Under the pieces are notes generated by a model that saw only the letters and a program-made list of their open reading frames with translations, was not told the DNA's origin and ran no database searches. Position numbers and translations under genes: made by a program. Shown in pieces: positions 41,565 through 51,267 of a stretch of 64,000 bases of DNA; positions within the stretch are counted from its first letter, which is position 1; the number at the start of each line of letters is the position of its first letter. This DNA comes from Succinimonas sp045124755 (GTDB taxonomy: Bacteria > Pseudomonadota > Gammaproteobacteria > Enterobacterales > Succinivibrionaceae), in assembly GCF_045124755.1 (NCBI RefSeq), contig NZ_JBGVMK010000105.1. The stretch is one strand, 5' to 3'.

Positions 41565-42728
41565 CTATTTAAGCTTTTCTGCGGTCTCCTTTCTATCAAC
41601 AATAAGACCGGAGGCTCTCATAACAGCATCGCAGATGCGCTCAGCAGAATGGCCGTGCCCGTAAGGATTCTGAGCCCGGGACATTTTGGCGTATTCGACC
41701 GGATCGTCAAGAAGCAGCGCCACACCATCGTAAATACGATCGGCATCAGTGCCCAGAAGGCGGGCGCAGCCGGTTTTAATACCCTCCGGTCTTTCAGTAA
41801 CCTCTCTCATTACCAGAACAGGCTTGCCCAGCGCCGGCGCTTCCTCCTGAATGCCGCCGGAATCGGTAAGCACCAGATAAGACACTCCTAAAATGCTATG
41901 GAAATGCAGATAGGACTGGGGCTGCAAAAGGAGCACCCTTTCATGATTTGACAGAATGCGGTTTACCGGAACCCGCACGTTGGGATTAAGATGCTCAGGA
42001 AAAACAAAAAGACAGTCCTTATAGTCATCGGCCAGGCGTCTCACAGCCTTACAGATATCCTCAAGATGATGACCGAAGTTTTCCCGGCGGTGCCCGGTAA
42101 CGAGAATTATCCTTTTGTTCTCCTCAAGAGCTTTTCTGATATCGCTGTGAAGATACTCAGGTTTGTCTTTCAGGTAGTCCTGAACCCACAGCAGAGCATC
42201 AATAACCGTATTTCCGGTTACAAAGGCAGTATCCGGATCGATGCCCTCACGGATAAGGTTGGCATAGGCATATCTTGTGGGAGCAAAATGAAGATCGGCC
42301 ACCCGGGATACCATCTGACGGTTGATCTCCTCGGGGAACGGCGCATGCTTGTCAAAAGTGCGAAGGCCCGCTTCGATGTGTCCGACTCTGATGCGACGGT
42401 AAAAGGCGCAAAGAGCGCTGACCATTACGGTGGTAGTATCGCCCTGAACCAGCACCCAGTCAGGCTTTTCTTTCTCCAGCAGAGCATCTATACCAGAAAA
42501 AAGCCGGGAGGAAAGCATGGCCAAAGACTGTCCTGGCGTCATAACATCCAGCGAAAAATCAGGAACAAGGGCAAAATCTCTGAAGGTTTCATTAATCATC
42601 TCGCGGTGCTGTCCGGAGTTACAGAGAAGAGTGATAAACTCCGGATGCTTTCGAAACTCCATAACCACGGGAGCCATCTTAATCGCCTCAGGACGAGTGC
42701 CTGCAATTATAATTACTTTTGGTCTCAT
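41565..42728 (-). CDS. wecB: UDP-N-acetylglucosamine 2-epimerase (non-hydrolysing)
   Basis: A 387-residue epimerase converting UDP-GlcNAc to UDP-ManNAc. The N-terminal GTRPEAIKMAPVV and central motifs (QGDTTTVM, HIEAGLRTFD, PFPEEINRQM, TGHRRENFG, TDSGGIQEEAP) are diagnostic of WecB/MnaA; length matches E. coli WecB (376). It supplies WecC for ManNAcA. Composition is intermediate between the GC-rich PKS side and the AT-rich cassette beginning just upstream. Confidence 0.95.
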   Translation of the reverse strand: MRPKVIIIAGTRPEAIKMAPVVMEFRKHPEFITLLCNSGQHREMINETFRDFALVPDFSLDVMTPGQSLAMLSSRLFSGIDALLEKEKPDWVLVQGDTTTVMVSALCAFYRRIRVGHIEAGLRTFDKHAPFPEEINRQMVSRVADLHFAPTRYAYANLIREGIDPDTAFVTGNTVIDALLWVQDYLKDKPEYLHSDIRKALEENKRIILVTGHRRENFGHHLEDICKAVRRLADDYKDCLFVFPEHLNPNVRVPVNRILSNHERVLLLQPQSYLHFHSILGVSYLVLTDSGGIQEEAPALGKPVLVMREVTERPEGIKTGCARLLGTDADRIYDGVALLLDDPVEYAKMSRAQNPYGHGHSAERICDAVMRASGLIVDRKETAEKLK

Positions 42729-42881
42729 CGTTTTCTACACGTCCGATAAAAGTTAAGCAGTGGTGGCACTAAAAAATAGTTTATACCGAGATGATAAATA
42801 CATATTATTAAGAGCAAGATATCACTATTTCAAACAACACAAATAAACATCAAATCATATCATATAATATAATTATAAAAA

Positions 42882-44063
42882 TCATCTTTTTAATGCAGAT
42901 TTTAAATCATTTAAAATATTCAAAGATGAATTTAATCCTAAAATACCGCACTCATCTAAGACCTTAATTCTGGAATTGTATAAATAATCATCATTTTTTA
43001 TTAAAATCATATCCAGATACTTTAACAAATCTGATTTATCATGAACTTTATAAAAAGTATCAAAAATTTTCTTTGAGTTTTCCAGAGGTTCAATCTTACA
43101 ACCAGAATTAATTAAGTGTATTATAGGCTTTTTAGTACAAAGATACTCTATTAAAAATGAAGAACAATCTGTTATCAATACTTTAGAGTTCAAAAAATAA
43201 TTCACATAATCAAAATCATAACAAGCTAAACCTATTGACTCCCACTCCTGGTAGTAATGTTCAATTTCATCAAAAGACCATCCTATTTTATACAGAGAAT
43301 TCTTCAGCTGGGGGTGAGGCTTAAAAAGCCATTTAAATTCAGGATGCTCCTTTGCATATTTTAATATAACAAAACCATAGTCCAAAAAAGTGCCGTAGTT
43401 CACAGGATTAATATTCTTTTCATGATTAAAAGAATAGTGAGGAGCATATATTACATACTTGTTATCAAAATCACCGTCAACTGAAAAATAATCAAGAAAC
43501 GGATGTCCCAAACCAGCAACATTATTACCCATTTTCTGTCGATAAATACTTTCCCATTCCTTGTTCAAAACATAATATCTAAATAAATACTTATGGAATT
43601 CAAGATTATAATCTATTGGAACAACATTATAACAATTCAGATAATAAGGAATGTAGAATGTCAACGCAAATTTTGATACTGCTTTCGGATGTTGAATCTT
43701 ACTCAAATTCCAAGGCTGCTGGTAAAAGACTATATCAGGCGCAAACATACGGAGATCTAAAAAATGCCCGTTGTCATATGCCTTTACTACGTTCATAGCT
43801 TTTTTCTTAAAAAAACAGCAGGTTTTGTCAAAATTATCACGTGTGGGATCCTTGCCATTATGAACAGAACTTAATTGAGTTACGGCAACAACAGGCTCAA
43901 AATCTGAAGATTTTTCCAACAAATCATAAAAAAACTGAGATTTCCACTTAGATAATTCACTGACCAAAAACAGAACTCTAATTCTCTGCTTTTTTCTGCG
44001 AAGTCTAAGCAGCATAAAATAAAAAAGCAGAGTCCGACTTGTTAGATAAATAAAATCAAGCAT
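42882..44063 (-). CDS. TagB/TagF-like polyol-phosphate transferase
   Basis: A 393-residue protein, very AT-rich, of the CDP-glycerol:glycerophosphotransferase (teichoic acid) family. It has the family's C-terminal motifs: WLFKPHPQLKN (about residue 240) and ITDCSSFLIEYLCTKKPIIH (about 295-315). A hydrophobic basic N-terminus (LTSRTLLFYFMLLRLRRKK) suggests membrane association. Enzymes of this type transfer glycerol- or ribitol-phosphate from a CDP donor to a growing chain. With CDP-ribitol genes upstream, a ribitol-phosphate or priming transferase role is plausible. It lies downstream of the large polymerase, after 140 bp. Confidence 0.8.
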   Translation of the reverse strand: MLDFIYLTSRTLLFYFMLLRLRRKKQRIRVLFLVSELSKWKSQFFYDLLEKSSDFEPVVAVTQLSSVHNGKDPTRDNFDKTCCFFKKKAMNVVKAYDNGHFLDLRMFAPDIVFYQQPWNLSKIQHPKAVSKFALTFYIPYYLNCYNVVPIDYNLEFHKYLFRYYVLNKEWESIYRQKMGNNVAGLGHPFLDYFSVDGDFDNKYVIYAPHYSFNHEKNINPVNYGTFLDYGFVILKYAKEHPEFKWLFKPHPQLKNSLYKIGWSFDEIEHYYQEWESIGLACYDFDYVNYFLNSKVLITDCSSFLIEYLCTKKPIIHLINSGCKIEPLENSKKIFDTFYKVHDKSDLLKYLDMILIKNDDYLYNSRIKVLDECGILGLNSSLNILNDLKSALKR

Positions 44064-44204
44064 ATGAACTTAAATCATTGCCAAGTAAGTCTTAACAATC
44101 TGTTTTAAATTTAGTTAACAACAAAGAACAAATAAAAAAGAATCATTCTTTAGCAGGGGTAATTATTTTTAACAACCGCCCCTTCTGTATTTAATTCATT
44201 TTTA

Positions 44205-47200
44205 TTATGTTCTGCTTAATATCTGATAAATAATTTTCTGTACCAAATATCTTACAATAGCGCTTTTTGACATAACGGGGGCAAGCATTCTTAATACATA
44301 GTGCTTAGAATCTTTGCAATATAAAACCGGATCTGTTGAAAGCTTCTCAAGCAGCATTGCTTGATAAGCAGATTGTTTATCAGTTACAGCATCATTACCA
44401 GCTAATGCTGTCAATTTACCAGAAGTTACTGTATAGGCAGTCTTGATCGCATTTGAAGATCGGGCATAACTCATTTGCAAATTCTTTGTAATCTGACCAA
44501 TAGACTTGTTCGCAGACTGCAATACCAGAATCTGTTTGCATAAAGCTGCGGTTAACGCAGGAGCATACTCGCACAAATCACCATAAATTGAAACTGAATC
44601 TTTTAAGTGCGCTAAAGATTTATACACGTATGGAGAAGCTGGATTAGAATTCATCCATAAAATGGCAAAACCAGAGGCGCGTCTCAAAGATTCAGCGCAA
44701 ACTGAATCTTCTATAAGCATCAGATCCTTAATAAAACTTTCAGAAAGATTAGATATTTTCCAATACAAATCTGCATCAAACTGTTGATTTCTGTAATCAG
44801 GTACAATTACTTCATCTTTTATTTTGTAACCCAATGTTGTCGTTATTGGAGCATTCGCAAAGATAGCTTCCACACTTAACAAACTTGAATTTTCATCACT
44901 ATAGTTAAATCTTATATTGCGTTCATTTGAATTATCAATCGTTCTATAGTAGTAATACTTTGTAGCAACTCCAGGAATACAACAATCAAGTAATTTTGTA
45001 TAGCAATCCTGGGTGTAACCTCTGCCCCAAAATTCCACATACGCATGTTCTTCTGATAAATCAATTTCCTGCTTTAAATATTTAATGACATTTTCCCTTT
45101 TATCTTTTGCTTTCTCTAAAATAAAAGCACGGCATTTCTTACTATTTTTCAAGTAGTTAATAAGCGCTTCCTTTTCGTTATTATCAATTTTTTCAGGCAC
45201 GACAATCTCAGGAAAATTTTTCTTAAACTCCCACTCATTGGTACCTATAGTATCGTAAAACTTAGCTGCGGTATTAACGCCTGTAAAATTTCCAAAGGGA
45301 GAAAAAAATTCTTCATCTAAATCATTAACTTGCGAGGGAAGCCGCCAAGCTTTTCTCGATCCATAGATAAGTTTCGTCTTTATGTTTAGATGGCAAATCG
45401 AAATAATATGATCAGCTATGTCTTTTAACAATAAACCATCTCTGGATATGAAGTAGAGAGTCTTAAACCCCTTAGATATAGCATCTTTGACAGCCCACAG
45501 CAGATAAGGAACAAACATCAATGACGCTACAGAATAAGCAAAATATGATTTATCATCCAAATTAGCTGAACAACGCCAATTTCTAAATAACGCAGCAATT
45601 TTGTAACCATCAAATGAGTTGAGATAAGCGCAAAGATCCGACTCGAACTTATTAAAGGCGGGATATAATCTTTGCAGAGCAGTTATACCAAATTTCTGCG
45701 CGCATACAACATCAGCATTTTTATTATCACCTTTGTGAATCCACTTATCATATCTCCAGGGCTGATTATCCCTGTACACATCCAAATACAGCAATCCTGT
45801 AGTTTTTTGAACATGTCTGTCAGAAGAAAGATATACAGGTATTGAATCGAATAAAGGCGCGCATTTATGTAACATCGATTTTATGAATGAAAGAGGCAGA
45901 TACATATCTGAGATAAATACGACTTTTTGGTCAGCATCAATAAGAGTTTTTATTTCCTCATAAATCTCAGCATCACAATAACAGTTATCTAATTCCTCTG
46001 AAAGCTCAAGCTTTTTCAAGAGCTCAATTTCTTCACATGATAAATTATATAATTGAGCCATCCGCGTAAAAATATCATCAAATGATATTTCGTAATTCCC
46101 AATACATTTCTTAACGTATTCTCTTTGATTAGCTTCCGATCTGGTTCTGGTAGTCACGTAATACTTAGTAAAATCAATTGAGAATTTATATTTGTCAGGA
46201 TTATCCGCAATATACTCATTTATTTTTTCCTGAACAGCAAGAAATATAGCAGTAGGATCGCCGCATTTTCTGTGTATCACAGTATCAAAAATGTCATAAC
46301 TGTAAAAATTATCATAATCTCTCTGAGTTGGAATAAATTGCAACGTGGAATTTATTATTTCCTCACAGTCATCCTTTTTAGAATAACTCCAAAAGAATTG
46401 TTCAATTTTTTCACGTTCTGATGATATTTCTTTATCTTTAACACTATTTATATTGTCAAATGCACTGCATAAATCATCAAAATTTCTAACTATATCTCCA
46501 TAGGTATATTCAAAATAATCACGATCCTGAACTAAATTTTTTCTTTCATCCTCGTAATCAAATACATATCTGATAAAATGCTGTACTCCGCCGCCTACAA
46601 AATCGTAAAAAATGGATGAATAATCATAAACAACTACATCAATTTGATCAAAATAATCATAAATATCAATTAACGGATCCCATGCTTTAATATTTTGATA
46701 GGAATTGCTGCTGATTTTACTAAATAAATAGTCACTGCTAATCTTGGGATGAAGTTTTATCAAAAAAACTGAATTGGATTTTGATAATATCTGATCGACT
46801 CTGCTTAAATCAGGTAATGCTTTGTACAGCAAATTTTGAGGATTGTCTTCTCTATAGGTAGGTACATAAACGATTACATTTTTACAATTGTATCTGTTCT
46901 TTAAGGAAATAGCCTGAAGCTCTTTAGGAAGAACTACCTTAGTATCCTTAAGTTTTTTTGCAACCACGTTACGAGGATAACCAGCTCTAATTATTTGATT
47001 ATCGTATAAATCAAGCTGAGATTTAAAATGCTTCTCCATCATTTCTGATGTAGTAAGGAAACACATATTATTTCTATAAAAGTGGTTGTACTGAATATAT
47101 TTCTTCGCCATCTGCTGGCCCAGAAATTCTCTATCCCACTTTCTCTCAATATTTTTCAGACCTACACCATGAAAAAGATTAAGAAGTTTGACATTTAACA

Positions 47201-47501
47201 GTTCAGGCGGATAGTGCTCTTTGCTCTGCTCATTCACATATACGCCAGCACGTCGCTGCAAATTCTTTCCTTCCGGAGAAGTAAAAGTTACAGCTCTAAA
47301 TCCCATTTCCCTTATTGAATTAACATTTCGCTGATCTCCAGAAATATAACAAGCATATATATCTTTACGAAAAAACCAGCAATATAAAAAAAGATATTTC
47401 ACATTGCCTGAAAATGTTCCAGCAGAATTAAAGAGCCATATATGATCTTTGTCATAACCTTTAGGATTTAAATCATCTTCGCTATTAATATTCATATTCA
47501 T
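44205..47501 (-). CDS. Multi-domain capsule polymerase: TagF-like transferase plus HAD domain
   Basis: A ~1098-residue AT-rich protein. Residues about 20-370 are a TagF-like polyol-phosphate transferase (HGVGLKNIERKW, YVPTYRED, LIKLHPK, VYDYSSIFYDFVGGG). From about 395 to 640 there is a HAD-type domain (SYDIFDTVIHR, FISDMYLPLSF, HKGDNKNAD). The remaining ~450 residues are unassigned, with YFISRDGLLL and WGRGYTQDCY motifs seen in HAD-linked capsule proteins. The architecture recalls Haemophilus Bcs3-type capsule polymerases, which combine a ribitol-phosphate transferase and a HAD phosphatase. ATG at 47501 is chosen; a TTG at 47537 would add 12 residues. CDP-ribitol from tarI/tarJ next door is the probable donor. 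Confidence 0.82.
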   Translation of the reverse strand: MNMNINSEDDLNPKGYDKDHIWLFNSAGTFSGNVKYLFLYCWFFRKDIYACYISGDQRNVNSIREMGFRAVTFTSPEGKNLQRRAGVYVNEQSKEHYPPELLNVKLLNLFHGVGLKNIERKWDREFLGQQMAKKYIQYNHFYRNNMCFLTTSEMMEKHFKSQLDLYDNQIIRAGYPRNVVAKKLKDTKVVLPKELQAISLKNRYNCKNVIVYVPTYREDNPQNLLYKALPDLSRVDQILSKSNSVFLIKLHPKISSDYLFSKISSNSYQNIKAWDPLIDIYDYFDQIDVVVYDYSSIFYDFVGGGVQHFIRYVFDYEDERKNLVQDRDYFEYTYGDIVRNFDDLCSAFDNINSVKDKEISSEREKIEQFFWSYSKKDDCEEIINSTLQFIPTQRDYDNFYSYDIFDTVIHRKCGDPTAIFLAVQEKINEYIADNPDKYKFSIDFTKYYVTTRTRSEANQREYVKKCIGNYEISFDDIFTRMAQLYNLSCEEIELLKKLELSEELDNCYCDAEIYEEIKTLIDADQKVVFISDMYLPLSFIKSMLHKCAPLFDSIPVYLSSDRHVQKTTGLLYLDVYRDNQPWRYDKWIHKGDNKNADVVCAQKFGITALQRLYPAFNKFESDLCAYLNSFDGYKIAALFRNWRCSANLDDKSYFAYSVASLMFVPYLLWAVKDAISKGFKTLYFISRDGLLLKDIADHIISICHLNIKTKLIYGSRKAWRLPSQVNDLDEEFFSPFGNFTGVNTAAKFYDTIGTNEWEFKKNFPEIVVPEKIDNNEKEALINYLKNSKKCRAFILEKAKDKRENVIKYLKQEIDLSEEHAYVEFWGRGYTQDCYTKLLDCCIPGVATKYYYYRTIDNSNERNIRFNYSDENSSLLSVEAIFANAPITTTLGYKIKDEVIVPDYRNQQFDADLYWKISNLSESFIKDLMLIEDSVCAESLRRASGFAILWMNSNPASPYVYKSLAHLKDSVSIYGDLCEYAPALTAALCKQILVLQSANKSIGQITKNLQMSYARSSNAIKTAYTVTSGKLTALAGNDAVTDKQSAYQAMLLEKLSTDPVLYCKDSKHYVLRMLAPVMSKSAIVRYLVQKIIYQILSRT

Positions 47502-47567
47502 ATCGTAATCCGCACACAAAGTAAATATATTGTTCAATTCATAACAGTTAGCAGGAAATCATCTTCT

Positions 47568-47608
47568 TTACAGCAGTTATTGATATTAATGACCTTTCTC
47601 TGCTGTAA
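47568..47608 (-). promoter_or_regulatory. Long inverted repeat in the leader of the polymerase gene
   Basis: Perfect 9-bp arms TTACAGCAG (47568-47576) and CTGCTGTAA (47600-47608), 23 bp apart, between the tarJ stop and the polymerase start. No T run follows on the minus strand, so it is not a simple terminator. It could be an mRNA stem-loop or a regulator site. Confidence 0.4.
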
Positions 47609-47694
47609 TTTAAAAATTGATCGATCGTATAATCATATATGATATATCGTTATAATTATTGCAATAATTTTATAAAGCTGCTTTATTAGTTATA

Positions 47695-48708
47695 TTAAAG
47701 AGACAGCCATATCAGTGATTTAAAATCGACAGAAACGTCATCTATAAATGATTTTCTTAAATCATTTGCAGATGTTACTGTTGAGGACTTGCTAATAACT
47801 TTTTGCAATGCATTTAGCACATTTGGATTTTTAATTAACTCTATACTTTGTTCAAAATCGCTTTTTACAGATCTCGTGCTTCCTAAAATCGTTATCCCTT
47901 TTTCTAAAATCGGTCTTGTCATTATGCTTTGCGCCTGTTCACTTACCCCCATCAATGCTATCAACCCCAAAGGATTTATTTTTTGAAGTATCTGTTTAAG
48001 AGCGCTCTGCACTGAATTTCCGCCAACGCACTCAAAAACGACATCAAGCTCGGGCACATCATCAGCATCGTAAATATTTACAACTTTATCTGCATAGGAA
48101 AACATCATAAGCTTCTCATCATGTTTACCATACACTATCAGCCTGCAACCAGGGAGCAATGACTTGAGAGCAATTCCCATCATATATCCCATAGCGCCAT
48201 CACCCCAAATTCCTATCGTTTTATTTTCGAGCGTTGTTAACCTTTGCACTCTATCAATGGCCTGACAGCAAACACTCATCAATTCCGCAAAAATATATGT
48301 CTTATAATTTTTCTGATCTGGAATGGGCAGCACCTCTTCATGAGTCAAACTAATCAGTTCCTGGGAAAAACCATCACTGTTGCTTGACCTGAAAAAAGCG
48401 CCCTGCTCATAGTTACTATCCCTGCTTAATCCGCTTTCGCCGGCAGGAAACAAAACACACTTCGTCCCTTTATGTAATGCTCCGGACGGGTCATAAATAA
48501 CTTCTCCTAATGCTTCATGGAATAATGCAAGAGGCAGTTTCTTCTTCAAAATATGAGCAGGTCTGTTACCCTGAAAATACCTCTGATCTGCTGCGCATAT
48601 CGATAGCAAAACAGGACGAACTATTACCTTGTTATCGTCCACCTTCTCCGTAGCAAAACATGGTAAAAATAATCCAGGACTAACCAGTCTAAGTACTTGC
48701 TTAATCAT
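47695..48708 (-). CDS. tarJ: Ribulose-5-phosphate reductase / ribitol-5-phosphate dehydrogenase, TarJ-like
   Basis: A ~337-residue zinc-type alcohol dehydrogenase. It has the N-terminal catalytic fold with CAADQRYFQGN and LALFHEALGEVI, a Rossmann segment IGIWGDGAMGYMMGIAL (about residue 160) and the ending of TarJ-type enzymes. It reduces D-ribulose 5-phosphate to ribitol 5-phosphate with NADPH, feeding TarI. It overlaps tarI by eight bases, so they are coupled. The ATG at 48708 (AAGGA close upstream) is chosen over a GTG five codons earlier. The TarI/TarJ pairing is what makes the assignment strong. Confidence 0.85.
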   Translation of the reverse strand: MIKQVLRLVSPGLFLPCFATEKVDDNKVIVRPVLLSICAADQRYFQGNRPAHILKKKLPLALFHEALGEVIYDPSGALHKGTKCVLFPAGESGLSRDSNYEQGAFFRSSNSDGFSQELISLTHEEVLPIPDQKNYKTYIFAELMSVCCQAIDRVQRLTTLENKTIGIWGDGAMGYMMGIALKSLLPGCRLIVYGKHDEKLMMFSYADKVVNIYDADDVPELDVVFECVGGNSVQSALKQILQKINPLGLIALMGVSEQAQSIMTRPILEKGITILGSTRSVKSDFEQSIELIKNPNVLNALQKVISKSSTVTSANDLRKSFIDDVSVDFKSLIWLSL

Positions 48709-49411
48709 CGTTCCTTGTATCACCTAACAAAAACTTTGCAATTCGAAGATCATACTCAGTTGTAATTTTTATATTAAAATCCTCACCTTTGACCAATGCT
48801 ACAGAATAACCATTTTCAGCAAGAATACGAGCAGCATCTGTAACATTTTTCAAATATTCCTGTGAGCATTTTTTGTAAACATTTATATAATCAACTCTTC
48901 TAAATGACTGAGGAGTCTGTCCCTGATACATTTTATTCCTGTCAGGAATTCTTGTAATTGTAGTGCCGTTCTCAGAGTTCACTATAGTATCTACTGCGGG
49001 AATAACAGTATCTGCAGCATCATAGTCTGATAAAGCCTTAACATTGTCCTCTATTATCCTCAATGATACGAAGGGCCTGGCAACATCGTGAGAGACAATT
49101 ATATCATCATCAGAAACTTCACAATTCTCTGTTATGTATACTAAAGCCTTATACAGGGATTCCTGTCTGGTGCTTCCTCCCTCGCATACTAACACATCTG
49201 CATAACACTTATCCTTAAGCAAATCTCTGGTATGACTTAACCACATTGCCGGCGCTACTACGACAATTTTATCAATAACAGGGGAAACCAAAAACTTATC
49301 AACCGTGTGGTTCAGCATCGGCACATCGTTCAGCTTCAAAAACTGCTTGGGGATTTTGGATGTAACCATGCGAGTCCCGGTACCGCCTGCCAGCAAAACA
49401 CCATAGATCAT
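48701..49411 (-). CDS. tarI: Ribitol-5-phosphate cytidylyltransferase, TarI-like
   Basis: A 236-residue nucleotidyltransferase of the IspD/TarI family. LAGGTGTRM and KIPKQFLKL bind CTP; HDVARPFVS, DTIVNSENG and QTPQSFRR match the family's middle section. It makes CDP-ribitol from CTP and ribitol 5-phosphate. An ideal AAGGAG eight bases upstream fixes the start at 49411, seven codons inside the longest open frame. IspD is the main alternative, but the adjacent TarJ and TagF-like genes favour TarI. Composition is AT-rich, unlike the rhamnose genes just upstream. Confidence 0.9.
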   Translation of the reverse strand: MIYGVLLAGGTGTRMVTSKIPKQFLKLNDVPMLNHTVDKFLVSPVIDKIVVVAPAMWLSHTRDLLKDKCYADVLVCEGGSTRQESLYKALVYITENCEVSDDDIIVSHDVARPFVSLRIIEDNVKALSDYDAADTVIPAVDTIVNSENGTTITRIPDRNKMYQGQTPQSFRRVDYINVYKKCSQEYLKNVTDAARILAENGYSVALVKGEDFNIKITTEYDLRIAKFLLGDTRNDD

Positions 49412-49435
49412 TTCTTTTTCTCCTTGTAACAAATA

Positions 49436-50455
49436 TCAATTCTTCAAAAAACGCAGATTCCAGTCAATCGTCTTGATAATCCCGGTATCAAAACTCTCTT
49501 CCGCCTGCCATCCCAGATCCCGGGTCAGCTTATCGGCATTGATGGCATACCGCAAATCATGTCCGGCCCGATCCTGAACGAAGGTAATCAGTTCTTCGTA
49601 CCTTCTCCCGTTTGCGCGGGGTCTCTTCTCGTCAAGAATGGCGCATATGGTCTTCACAATGGTAATGTTGTTCCTCTCATTATGACCGCCGATATTATAG
49701 GTCTCTCCGGAAACCCCTTTATGAAAAATCAGATCCACCGCCTTGCAGTGATCCAGCACATAAAGCCAGTCGCGGACATTTATCCCCTTTCCGTAAACCG
49801 GGAGCGGCTTTTCCTTTAACGCATTGGAAATAATGAGAGGAATCAGCTTCTCGGGATGCTGCCGGGGACCGTAATTATTCGAGCAGTTGGAGGTGGTTAC
49901 ATTAAGACCGTAGGTGTGATGATAGGCCCGCACCAGAAAATCGGATCCGGCCTTGCTGGCGGAATAAGGACTGTTGGGAGCATAGGGAGTGGTTTCATAA
50001 AAATACCCTTCTTCTCCCAGAGTGCCGTAGACCTCGTCAGTGGAAATATGATGGAACCGGGCCTCCTCATACCCCGGCTTAACCCTGCCGGGAGCATCCA
50101 TCCAGTGCTTTCTGGCCACGTCCAGGAGATTGAGAGTGCCCATGACGTTGGTCTCCGCAAAAATACGGGGCCCCTTAATGGAGTTATCCACATGACTCTC
50201 CGCCGCAAAATGAATAACCCCTCTGATGTCATGCTCTTTAAAAATCCGGGTAACCAAAGCCTCATCACAGATATCTCCCTTTACGAAAAGGTAGTTCTCA
50301 AGGCCCTCGCAATCCCGGACATTCTCGAGATTTCCGGCATAAGTCAGCTTGTCCAGATTAATCACCAGATAATCCGGGTATTTACGGCAGAAATAGGAAA
50401 CGAAATTGGAACCGATAAAGCCGGCCCCGCCGGTAACTAAAACTGACTTAGGCAC
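49436..50455 (-). CDS. rfbB: dTDP-glucose 4,6-dehydratase
   Basis: A ~339-residue short-chain dehydrogenase-type enzyme for the second step of dTDP-L-rhamnose synthesis. Rossmann motif GGAGFIGSNF, the TDEVYG catalytic block and YSASKAGSD are all present. The GTG at 50455 gives the normal family start (PKSVLVTGGAG); the longer frame begins with TTG and adds seven residues. It overlaps rfbD by 19 bases. Order in the transcript is rfbA-rfbC-rfbD-rfbB. Confidence 0.95.
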   Translation of the reverse strand: MPKSVLVTGGAGFIGSNFVSYFCRKYPDYLVINLDKLTYAGNLENVRDCEGLENYLFVKGDICDEALVTRIFKEHDIRGVIHFAAESHVDNSIKGPRIFAETNVMGTLNLLDVARKHWMDAPGRVKPGYEEARFHHISTDEVYGTLGEEGYFYETTPYAPNSPYSASKAGSDFLVRAYHHTYGLNVTTSNCSNNYGPRQHPEKLIPLIISNALKEKPLPVYGKGINVRDWLYVLDHCKAVDLIFHKGVSGETYNIGGHNERNNITIVKTICAILDEKRPRANGRRYEELITFVQDRAGHDLRYAINADKLTRDLGWQAEESFDTGIIKTIDWNLRFLKN

Positions 50456-51267
50456 TTCTTCAAACTCTCTTTCCAATAGGGGATTTCAATCTTAAACACT
50501 TTTTTGATCAGGGACTTGTCCAGCACGCTGAAGCTGGGACGGTGCGCCTTTGCGGGATATTCCGATGACGAAATCGGAAGCACCCTGCAGGAATATCCGG
50601 AAAGATCCATGATCTCATAAGCGAAGTCATACCAGGAACAAACGCCTTCATTGGTGTAATGGTAGATTCCCGCGGTTTTTTCATTGATTTGAGGGATAAT
50701 GGCTTTAATGGCAGCGGCCAGATCCCCGGCAAAGGTGGGAGTGCCAATCTGATCGTTTACCACGCTGACGCTGTCCCGGGTTTCTCCCAGTCTTCTCATG
50801 GTTTTTACAAAATTATTGCCATAGCTGGAATACATCCAGGCTGTACGGATAATCACTGCCCGGGAATTGTTCTCAAGAACCAGCCTTTCTCCGGCAAGCT
50901 TGGTTCTCCCGTAGGCTGACAGGGGCGCCGTCACATGGGAAGGCGTATAGGGAATACTGCTCTCGCCGTTAAAAACATAATCTGTGGAAATATGCACCAG
51001 CCGGCAGCCGGTTTTTGCGAGATTTTCCGGGCCTAAAGCATTAATGCGGCAAGCGACTTCCTCCTCGTCCTCGGCTTTGTCCACAGCGGTATAGGCAGCG
51101 CAGTTTATAATGGTCTCAATCTGATTCTCACGAACAAATGCATTAACAGCCCCGGCATCAGTGATGTCCAGCTCGGCCGCATCGGTAAACACGGCATCAG
51201 GAAGCTGCTTTCTGAGTTCGGTTCCCAGCTGACCGTTGCTTCCGGTAACGAGTATGCTATCTTTCAT
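50437..51267 (-). CDS. rfbD: dTDP-4-dehydrorhamnose reductase
   Basis: A 276-residue NADPH-dependent reductase, last step of dTDP-L-rhamnose synthesis. VTGSNGQLGTELRKQL binds the cofactor, STDYVFNGE and YGRTKLAGE carry the catalytic residues, and length fits RfbD/RmlD. It overlaps rfbC by 11 bases upstream and rfbB downstream. Confidence 0.95.
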   Translation of the reverse strand: MKDSILVTGSNGQLGTELRKQLPDAVFTDAAELDITDAGAVNAFVRENQIETIINCAAYTAVDKAEDEEEVACRINALGPENLAKTGCRLVHISTDYVFNGESSIPYTPSHVTAPLSAYGRTKLAGERLVLENNSRAVIIRTAWMYSSYGNNFVKTMRRLGETRDSVSVVNDQIGTPTFAGDLAAAIKAIIPQINEKTAGIYHYTNEGVCSWYDFAYEIMDLSGYSCRVLPISSSEYPAKAHRPSFSVLDKSLIKKVFKIEIPYWKESLKKCLSQF

